From: Larix kaempferi
Taxonomy: Eukaryota; Streptophyta; Pinopsida; Pinales; Pinaceae
NCBI GenBank assembly: GCA_027924585.1
Contig: BSBM01000809.1
Location: 1,443,001-1,507,000, forward strand
Direction: 5' to 3'
DNA length: 64,000 bases
Below the pieces are notes generated by a model. The model did no database searches. It was not told where the DNA came from and saw only the letters and a program-made list of their open reading frames with translations. Shown piece after piece: positions 56,701 through 64,000 of the stretch. Position numbers and translations under genes: made by a program. Numbering within the stretch: the stretch's first letter is position 1; every line of letters begins with the position of its first letter.

Positions 56701-59115
56701 CCAGAATGTACGATCTAGTCTTCAATAAATTCTTCAAAATGGAGGAAGTCGTCCATAGATCCAATGGCCTTCTTGGAAATTATGTCAGCCTTGCCATTCA
56801 ATTCCCTATAAATATGAGCAAATGAAATATTAGAGAAGTAGTGGATCAACTCTTGAGTTTTTTGCATCCCATTGTTCAAGCTTGATAACCTTAAGAGATG
56901 AGTTTCTAGATGCCCAATCGACAACTTCCCTCAAATCACTCATGATTTTGATATTGAGAATGCCTCTTTTGTGTGAGAACCATAAAATACCCCAGAGGTA
57001 AAGAAGTCCAACACTGGTGTTTGAACCATTTCCAACACCCATCCACATATGGCATCTTTGGATCCTTGATCTTATTTTGTGAGTTCTCTTTAAAATACTC
57101 ATGATAGGAGCTAATGGATTTAGAACAAATATGGAATCTGGAAGGCTTAATATCATCAAATATATATCTATTTCTAGCTTTCCAAACTTCCCAAATAGTA
57201 AAGAGGGGGAGCTCCTTGAACTGGACATTTGAGTGAAACCAGTTAAATAGACTGTCCCGAAAGTGAGATCCATCCCATACATCCTGAAACTATAAAATAC
57301 TTTGAAAATATGACCAAACATATCCAAAGAAATGACACTAAGAAAATATATGTGAGATAGATTCCGAATCCATTTTGCATAAGAGACAAATTCCCAGACC
57401 AATAAATCCTCTCTTAAGTAGATTATCCCAAGTGAGAATTTTATTCTCAAAGCAAAGCCAAATAAAACATCTAACTTTATATGTAATATGCCATTTCCAA
57501 ATCTACTTCGACCACCATCTTGGAGTGAATGAAATCTAGTTAACAATAATTTCCTCATAAGCCTTTTTAGTAGTTAGAATTCCATTTGCACCTTCCCAGA
57601 CCCAAACTAGTACGTCCTCTTTATCTGTTAAATTTATTCCAGCACCATTCAACATCATAACATAACTTTTCCATTCATATGTTACCTCCAGTGATAACCC
57701 GAAGTCATTGGCTAAATACCAATAGTTAGAGTAAGTTTCAACAACTTCAATACGCCTTACCTAAGCTAATACCTGAATATTGACTTTATGTAGTTGTGCC
57801 AAAAGTGGAGCAAATAGCTTATAGTTTTCTGCAAAGCCAATAAATGGATCAACACCTATAAATACTCGAGTGCCCCTACCAAATTTCCAACTCAACCATC
57901 TACTCAAGATTGGAAAAGTTCGATATAGACCTCTCCAGATAGCAGAGGCATTAGCAGGAGCCTTTTTCGGGTTCTGGATCCACAACGAAATAGAGAAGGA
58001 TTTGATGTATTTTGATTTAATTACTTTGCTCCACAAACCATCCCCAAATAATCCCCGCCATCAACTTTTAACTCTTAACACCTGACTGAACCAATCCAAG
58101 TTCTTAAGACCCCACCCACCCAGAGACTTTGGCAATGATATACTCTCCCGTGATGTAACATGAAATTTTGAAATTTCCAACTTACCAACCCATAAAAAGT
58201 GAATAATCCTCTTCCTAATAGAATTGATAACATAAGCAAGCACGGAAGAAAGATATAACCAATAGTTTGGAATACTTTCTAGCGCATATTTAGCTAATAC
58301 GAGTCTACCCCCAATAGAAAGCCACCTGAATGTCCAATTATTAATCCTCTTTTCCACCTTTTGTGTAAGCCAATTCCAATCTTCAATCATGTAACAGTTT
58401 GGTTTAAAAAAGAAACCTAAGTATTTGAAACCATAGTCCATTTTTTCCATTTGGTATGGAAATAGAGAGGATATTTTCTCACGAATCCCATCATCATTGC
58501 AGTTGTACAAAAATATAGATTTTTTAGAACTAATAGCCATCCCATTGGTAGTACAAAAAGTCTCAAATATGGACCGATACATCATCCATTCATCCACATA
58601 ACTACCCCAAATATTAACACATCGTCAACAAACAACAAGTGTGAGATAAAAAGGTACCTAGAGATTTTAATACCTTTGATCATTTGATCATGCTTTGCAC
58701 TGTCAATAATATTGCTTAACCCTTCAATAATCAAAAGGAACAACAATGGAGATAAAGGGAAGCCCTGTCTGAGCCCTCTACTACAAGATAATAAGGAGGT
58801 AGGAGAGCCATTAATCAATACAACAAATGCGACTGATGAAATGCATGCCATAATCCAGTTTGTCACTTCCACCGAAAGACCAATCTAAATGAGAAAAAAT
58901 CTGTGGAAAGACCAGTCCACATGATCATATGCTTTTATCAAATCCATGTTAAGGATAAAGGATTGAATATTCTTGAATTTGATAGAATGAAGACATTCTT
59001 GTGCCACCCCTATTGCATCTAGAATTTGTCTATTAGATAAGAAACCAAATTGTTCAATAGATATGAATTTTTCCAATATAGGTTTGATTCTATTGGAGAT
59101 AATCTTCGTGATCAC
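56701..59115 (-). pseudogene. L1 ORF2 3' half (RT, zf-RVT, RNase H), unit 3
   Basis: RT start at 59115-58885 (ISNRIKPILEKFISIEQFGF, DLIKAYDHVDWSF), palm at 58872-58582 (GLRQGCPLSPLLF-like GLRQGFPLSPLLFLL and LLFVDDVLIFG), post-RT at 58597-57761, zinc-binding at about 57650-57330. A 103-bp deletion at 57050 joins the zinc-binding/linker piece to RNase H and creates a 242-codon open frame (57558-56830). The deleted part includes the first RNase H catalytic region, so the domain is dead. Confidence 0.87.
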
Positions 59116-59188
59116 AATCTTAGAGAAAATAACTCATCCACAATAATATTATATTGATGTAATCTTAATGATTCTTCCATTGTGACAA

Positions 59189-59236
<48 letters not shown>

Positions 59237-59238
59237 AC
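59189..59238. repeat. (TC)n(AC)n compound microsatellite, unit 3
   Basis: About 12 TC then about 13 AC repeats, the shortest of the three loci. Confidence 0.97.
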
Positions 59239-59848
59239 GTTATAATAATAATTTAGTACAATTCTAAACTCATTAATCATTGAGAACGACCAATTAAACA
59301 TAAAAATAATGTATATAAACGTAATCATCACAAAAGGAAGTTGTTAGCTGCCATTCATCTACATTCAAATTTATAAAGCAAGTCATCATGGAACACAACA
59401 TTAAATGTAATCTATATGTGTTGTTTATTGATATGAGAATTCTTCAATTATTTGGATTTTTTTTATTATGTAGTCTCAACCTCTAAAAAATTTACACTCA
59501 TCAGTGTTGGAAGAAATGAGAATGAGATAGATACATGCTCTCATCTACCTTTCCTTGAAGGACACATGAACCATAAAAATCTGCTCTGAGATCGACCACA
59601 AATTATTTTACCTTCTACCATGTCACTGTAGACATAAACACTATTTACTTCGCCTCAAATTATCCCCTTACCATAAAATCCTTCTCAATCTATCCACGAT
59701 AGATGGTGAGCTATAACACAAAAACCCACTTGTTCGTTGTTGAAGAAATGTGGCTTATGGAGTTATCGATAGTAGGGGACACCATATTAGAAATGGTGCA
59801 GACCATTGGGATTTTGAATTGAGTAGCATATTTCTGCTAGGTGTCATC

Positions 59849-60520
59849 ACGGGATATCATTAGCTTTGAGATGGAGTCCTTTCACCGTAGTGGCCTTGTG
59901 GGAAGCAAATCCAAGTGTTGGGGAATGGATGGTTTTCACTAAACAATGTCACACGAATGGGTGAGCAGATACCGAGCAGACTTTCGGTCATGTGAGCTTG
60001 CAATGTCTTATGACATAGAGTGGGTCGTGATTATTATTCCAAGCGTGGATTGATTAGAACGCTATTATAAGAATTGGATTTGGATACAAAATAGTGGAAC
60101 ATGTTGTGGAATAATAATATACTAGGAGAAATAATTAATTCTTCAACATCAACCCCAAGAAATGGATCTAAGAAGAACACTCATGCTATACAAAATGTAA
60201 AGTTTATTTTGATAAAAAAACTGGAAGGCAAAATTCTCTCGACTTAATTTCGATATGTTATATCATTTGCTACTTGCATATATATAATGCTTTAATGAAT
60301 TGTAATGAATTCAATGAAAAATGTTTTCATAATTAAGCTACTTAGTTGAAGAGTTGAAGAGGCCTAAGGATTGGAAAATAAGTGTAATGGGAAGAGTTCA
60401 TTTATTGGAGATGTGATTAAAATAAGAATCATCTAAGGAATATGGAAATTAATTGTGAATGTTGGAGTATCTTCATTAGAGGCCACTGCCAAGAATGCAA
60501 CGTCATTGAATAATTCCTTC
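59849..60520. other. Unassigned sequence right of the tandem array
   Basis: Not related to the units. There are no long frames. Its plus strand leads into the zinc-knuckle remnant at 60745, so it may be decayed copia gag, but I see no gag motif to prove it. Confidence 0.4.
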
Positions 60521-60523
60521 ATT

Positions 60524-60774
60524 GATGCCTTCCACAAGTAAGTAAATAATATAAGTCAAATGTTGATGCTTGCATATTTTGCAAGTCTCAAAGTCATGGA
60601 GTGAATTGCAAAGTCATTGTGTTGGAATTGCAAGAAGCGTAATTTGATGCCTTCCTCAAGTAGGTAAAGAATAAAAGTCAAATGTTGATACTTGCATATT
60701 TTGCAAGAGTCTCAAAGTCATGAAGTGCACTACAAAGTCATTGTGTTGGAATTGCAAGAAACGTGGTCATGTTG
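60524..60774. repeat. About 123-bp tandem duplication
   Basis: GATGCCTTCCACAAGTAAGT begins the first copy (60524) and GATGCCTTCCTCAAGTAGGT the second (60648). Both continue with AAGTCAAATGTTGATGCTTG-like sequence and GTCATTGTGTTGGAATTGCA. Identity is about 88 percent by eye. Confidence 0.85.
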
Positions 60775-60812
60775 CAAGTCAATGTTCTAATGATCCCATT
60801 TTGTCATAAGTG
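60740..60812 (+). pseudogene. Copia-type gag zinc-knuckle remnant
   Basis: The plus strand reads CWNCKKRGHVASQC, a perfect CX2CX4HX4C knuckle, then a stop after SNDPILS. The preceding duplicated copy (about 60618) has the first half only. The motif is typical of retrotransposon gag; which family is uncertain. Confidence 0.6.
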
Positions 60813-60840
60813 TTCTATATTTACCATTTTGTTTACTTCC

Positions 60841-60936
60841 TTAAACTTCATTGTTTCCTCTTCTCAAGTTCTTTCTTAACTACATGAGTTTAAACTTCAT
60901 TGTTTCCTCTTCTCAAGTTCTTTCTTAACTACATGA
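60841..60936. repeat. Exact 48-bp tandem duplication
   Basis: TTAAACTTCATTGTTTCCTC starts at 60841 and 60889, and the 48-bp copies appear identical, so the duplication is recent. Confidence 0.95.
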
Positions 60937-60994
60937 GTTATATCTTGTCCCTTTATTACAGTGTACTTTTTGCACTGTTATGTGCAATTGCAAG

Positions 60995-61640
60995 TTTAAT
61001 TTAGAGAGCAAGATCAAGACCCATATCCAACTCTAGTCACATAAGTCTAGTTGTGTACTTCATTTTCGAACTGTGAAATCATATATTAAAAAACTAATTA
61101 AAATTGTACTTCCTTTTCAAATTATTAAATCATATATTTAAAAACTAATAAAAATATAATTACTTTTATATCAACTTCTTCAATATTGCAAACAAAATTT
61201 TCCCCAAAAATATTTAATTAAATCTTTTATAATTTGAAAATGAAAAAACACATTTATTTGGTTTAGTTTAAATAGTCTACATTTTCAACCTTTTCCGATC
61301 ATATTTTCCATTTTATTTTATTAATATTCATAGTGAAAATCTTTAAAAAAACTTAAAATCACAAATATTAGTTATGGAAATTGCATGATTTGGATGTCAA
61401 GAGAATATTCAAGGTATTGTATCTATTGATGGATTCAAAAACATAATTTAAACACTTAAAAATTTGAATTTTACCAAATTTTAATTTTTACCAAATTTCA
61501 ACCAAAACCCATAGTAAAATGGAAAACCTAGAATACCTTGAATAAATAAACGGCATGATTATTGAAAAAAAATAAAACAATAATCACTGCACGCTCTCCC
61601 CCGAATAAAAACAAATATAACTACCTTTGAGTTGAAATTG
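60995..61640. other. AT-rich spacer, copy of 21540-21680 without the L1
   Basis: AGAGAGCAAGATCAAGACCC at about 61002 matches 21550; AAATCATATATTAAAAA at about 61077 matches the sequence flanking the L1 on both sides. No gene seen. Confidence 0.65.
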
Positions 61641-61880
61641 AACACAAATGCCACGTGTTTAACTCCCAATGGAGGTTGAAACTAGATCAAAGTCTCCATC
61701 TTCTCGCATCCAAACGGGTGGTAGATTTCAAGGTTTCACCTAAGGTTCAAGATTTGACATTGCAATGATGGCGTGGGATTACGCTTAGTCTCTTGGTTTT
61801 GGGTATTTGAATCCGGATTTTTCGCTTCCATGAAAAATGCACGAGTGAACTTCACTATTGTATGCATCACTAGGGAAACA

Positions 61881-62090
61881 TGATCATGATGATTTATTTT
61901 ATCATTATATATTATTATTTATAATATTCATTTTTTTTCAACTCTCTTTTAATCATTATAAAGAGGTTAATTAAACCCTTTATTTTGATCATGATGATTT
62001 ATTTTATCATTTTATATTATTATTTATAATATTCATTTTTCTTCGACTCTCTTTTAATCATTATAAATAGGTTAATTAAACCCTTTATAT
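61881..62090. repeat. 105-bp tandem duplication, two copies
   Basis: TGATCATGATGATTTATTTT starts at 61881 and 61986, and both copies end TTAATTAAACCCTTTAT. Only a single copy is present at the equivalent place near 28415. Confidence 0.88.
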
Positions 62091-62204
62091 TTTATTTATT
62101 TATTATGATTGATTTTTTATTTTTTTATTAAATTAAATTTATCATTTTTCTTTTGTTTTAATTTACTCTTATTGAGTTATCTTATACAAGTTGCTTCTTA
62201 ATGT

Positions 62205-62312
62205 GTCAAAAATAGGGTGGTTCGTTGGTGGGGATAGATGGATTTCATTCCATCCACCTACCATCCACGATATGTGAGGAAGTTTGTTGAGATTTCCCGT
62301 TAACTTTTCTTG
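62205..62312. mobile_element. 108-bp insertion flanked by a perfect 16-bp direct repeat
   Basis: AGTTGCTTCTTAATGT occurs at 62189-62204 and again at 62313-62328. The equivalent site near 28625-28640 has the sequence once and continues directly into AAAGATTATTTAAATTATAG. So 108 bp were inserted with a 16-bp target duplication, as in LINE-driven retroposition. The insert has no poly(A) tail and no recognised family; it contains a small GGAT...ATCC palindrome. Confidence 0.78.
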
Positions 62313-62334
62313 AGTTGCTTCTTAATGTAAAGAT

Positions 62335-62502
62335 TATTTAAATTATAGATTTATAAAAAGTGATAAAGAGTTTTTATTAAATTATTTTTGATATTGGTAT
62401 GAGAATTAACATTACATTAAGATGATTTAAATTATAGATTTATAAAGAGTGATAAAGAGTTTTTGTTAAATTATTTTTGATATTGGTATGAGAGTTAACA
62501 TT
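62335..62502. repeat. 89-bp tandem duplication, two copies
   Basis: AATTATAGATTTATAAA starts at 62341 and 62430, followed in both by GTGATAAAGAGTTTTT and TTTTTGATATTGGTATGAGA. The equivalent region near 28645-28740 has one copy. Confidence 0.88.
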
Positions 62503-62509
62503 GTTAATA

Positions 62510-63240
62510 CAAAGGTATGATAATTAAATTTAAAAAGATTATTTATACTAAGTTTATGTAGAGGAATTCAATTCATATAAATATTTAGGAATCAATTTCC
62601 ATAACAAGTTTAAGTGGAAGTATAACATTGAGAAAATTATTGATGGAGGGTGAAAAACTTATTATGGACTTGAAAACGATTAATATGAGTAGCCCTTTGG
62701 CTTTGGGAATAAAAGAAACTCCTTTTTGAGACTCTTGCTGCTCTTGTTATTTTATATGGATTTGAAGCTTGGGGCTGCAACATCTCCAGAGAATTGTAGA
62801 GAAGGACAGAGTGAATCCAAAATAGTTTTGTAACATATAATTTCAAAATTAAAGGAAATACACCCTGTCATATCCTCTTCATATAAGCCAGTCTCTCCCC
62901 CATCGAGAGCATGGCTATGATCAGATACCTAATATACAATGACAAGATAAACAACATGGGAGATAAGAGGCTCCCTAAAATTGCTTTATACTCTAGTCAA
63001 AACCGCTTGTGCCTTAAGCGAGATTGGCATATAGATGTCAAGTCTTGGCTAAATCATTGGGGAGTCGAGGAAGAGGTCACAGTGCAAAATAATGATAATA
63101 TTATAAGTATTATTACATCTAAATTTAAGGAGAAGTAGTGTGATAAAGAATTAAAGGACAAGAGAAAGTTAAGATATTATAAGGAGGTGATCAACCATAA
63201 TCTAGAAGATTAAATGTATCTACGTTTTAACTAGGATAAA
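62510..63240 (+). pseudogene. RTE-type LINE 3' fragment, second copy
   Basis: Paralogue of 28780-29470. Readable pieces include KYLGINFHNKFKWKYNIEK (near 62580), MAMIRYLIYNDKINNMGDKR (62911-62970) and SWLNHWGVEEEVTVQNND (63040-63095). Multiple stops. It ends just after the NHNLED equivalent near 63215, about 430 bp shorter than the first copy, so the 3' part is missing. Confidence 0.75.
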
Positions 63241-64000
63241 AAAAAAATCATTACTAAAATATGTTATAATTTGGATTTTCTTAAATATGGAGAGATTAGA
63301 AAGAATATAGATATAAATATTTGTTGCATCTCATTCATACTCGGTTTTAAGTGCACCTTGTTTTTTAGTGGCAAAGATCATTTTAATTGTGTTTGATAAA
63401 TAACGATAGTCCTCACTAGATTGCCTTAGCACTTAGCTTAATTATACATAATTTGTTTAGATCTATCTTAATATTGCATTTATCAAGCATTTACAGGGAC
63501 AAATCGTTTTTGGTATAAATTGTTTTGAGGGTATACTTTTTTTAGGCTTGCGCCTCCAACAATTCTCTCTCAACACTTTATATATATATATATATATATA
63601 TATAAAGATGGTTCTTAGCCAATTTATTAATATTGCAACTTGATTTATATTTATATTTCATTATTTTGTGAGGCACAATACACATAAATTTCATTTTAAG
63701 AGTCAATTAATAAGTGGACAAACTCAACATTTTTAACGAGTTCATTTTTTACAAAGATTCATTGTTGTTCTATTCATTTTTTTTCATAAATCCAAGGTTT
63801 TGAGCTATCTTAGAATGGGCCAAAATCCCTATGATATATTCCTCATATAAACTATAAGTAAATATACTACTGTATAAATTCCTACCAGTTTGAGCTATAG
63901 TTTTCACTAGAAAAAGGGTAGGTTCTGCTTCTTGACTAGCTATCTTCGTAATTTGTAGCAATCAATAAACACCATGTAACATAACAATAAATGTTGGAAT
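63241..64000. other. AT-rich end of window, no gene seen
   Basis: No coding sequence recognised. A (TA)n tract lies at about 63577-63604. A short minus-strand frame (63770-63961) lacks motifs. Confidence 0.5.

Larger units (their letters stand above)
50923..59848. repeat. Tandem unit 3 (about 8.9 kb, full)
   Basis: Same content and order as unit 2. Homology stops at GTGTCATC (about 59841-59848), exactly where units 2 and 3 begin with GTGTCATCCCACACGCGG; after 59848 the sequence is unrelated. It carries a 103-bp deletion near 57050 relative to unit 2. Confidence 0.95.

Noticed and set aside
56830-57558. 242-codon minus-strand frame that could suggest a novel gene
   Set aside because: It is L1 zinc-binding/RNase H sequence made continuous by the 103-bp deletion in unit 3.
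1-64000. tRNA, rRNA or organellar insertions
   Set aside because: I looked for tRNA-like and rRNA-like stretches while reading and saw only the tRNA-complementary primer sites of the LTR elements; a covariance-model scan was not possible here.

Overview
This window looks like intergenic, transposon-dominated DNA from a seed plant with a large genome. Evidence is the plant-type elements: a Ty1/copia element primed by initiator tRNA-Met, Tat/Athila-like Ty3/gypsy elements with a tRNA-Asp-type primer site, L1-type LINEs with a zinc-binding and an RNase H C-terminus, RTE-type LINE ends, and decayed leucine-rich-repeat receptor-kinase fragments. The repeat repertoire suggests a gymnosperm, but that is inference and I cannot name the species. 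I see no intact host gene, tRNA, rRNA or organellar insert.

Layout. 1-1428 and 8746-9300 are old flanking DNA split by a nearly complete, recent copia element (1429-8745, minus strand; 608-bp LTRs, TATAA target duplication, PBS, PPT, one polyprotein frame with a single nonsense codon). About 9960-19962 is a large, decayed Tat/Athila-like gypsy element on the minus strand. It has a 3.5-kb 5' LTR, then PBS, gag, protease, an RNase H domain that precedes the reverse transcriptase, and RT; native RNase H and integrase are missing, and an extra 3' ORF follows. This gypsy LTR interrupts an L1 fragment exactly at 19962/19963. A full-length but dead L1 (21679-28189) lies next, with 13-14-bp target duplications, followed by an RTE LINE 3' fragment (28780-29647). 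A second gypsy element (29648-35740, minus) was inserted into that fragment and keeps its 3' LTR, extra ORF, integrase and part of RNase H.

The most distinctive structure is a three-copy direct tandem array at about 36259-59848. Its ~9-kb unit carries L1 endonuclease pieces, the 5' end of an L1 ORF1, an LRR receptor-kinase pseudogene on the plus strand, an L1 RT/RNase H half on the minus strand, and a (CT)n(CA)n microsatellite. Unit 1 has lost about 3.5 kb by an internal deletion; unit 3 has a small microhomology deletion. The array most likely arose by duplication followed by unequal exchange.

59849-64000 is AT-rich DNA with several short tandem duplications, a copia gag zinc-knuckle remnant, and a second copy of the block that also flanks the full-length L1 and RTE fragment at 21540-29647. 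The two copies act as empty/filled site pairs and date several insertions relative to each other. Nothing here works together as a pathway; the biology is nested retrotransposition, segmental duplication and decay.
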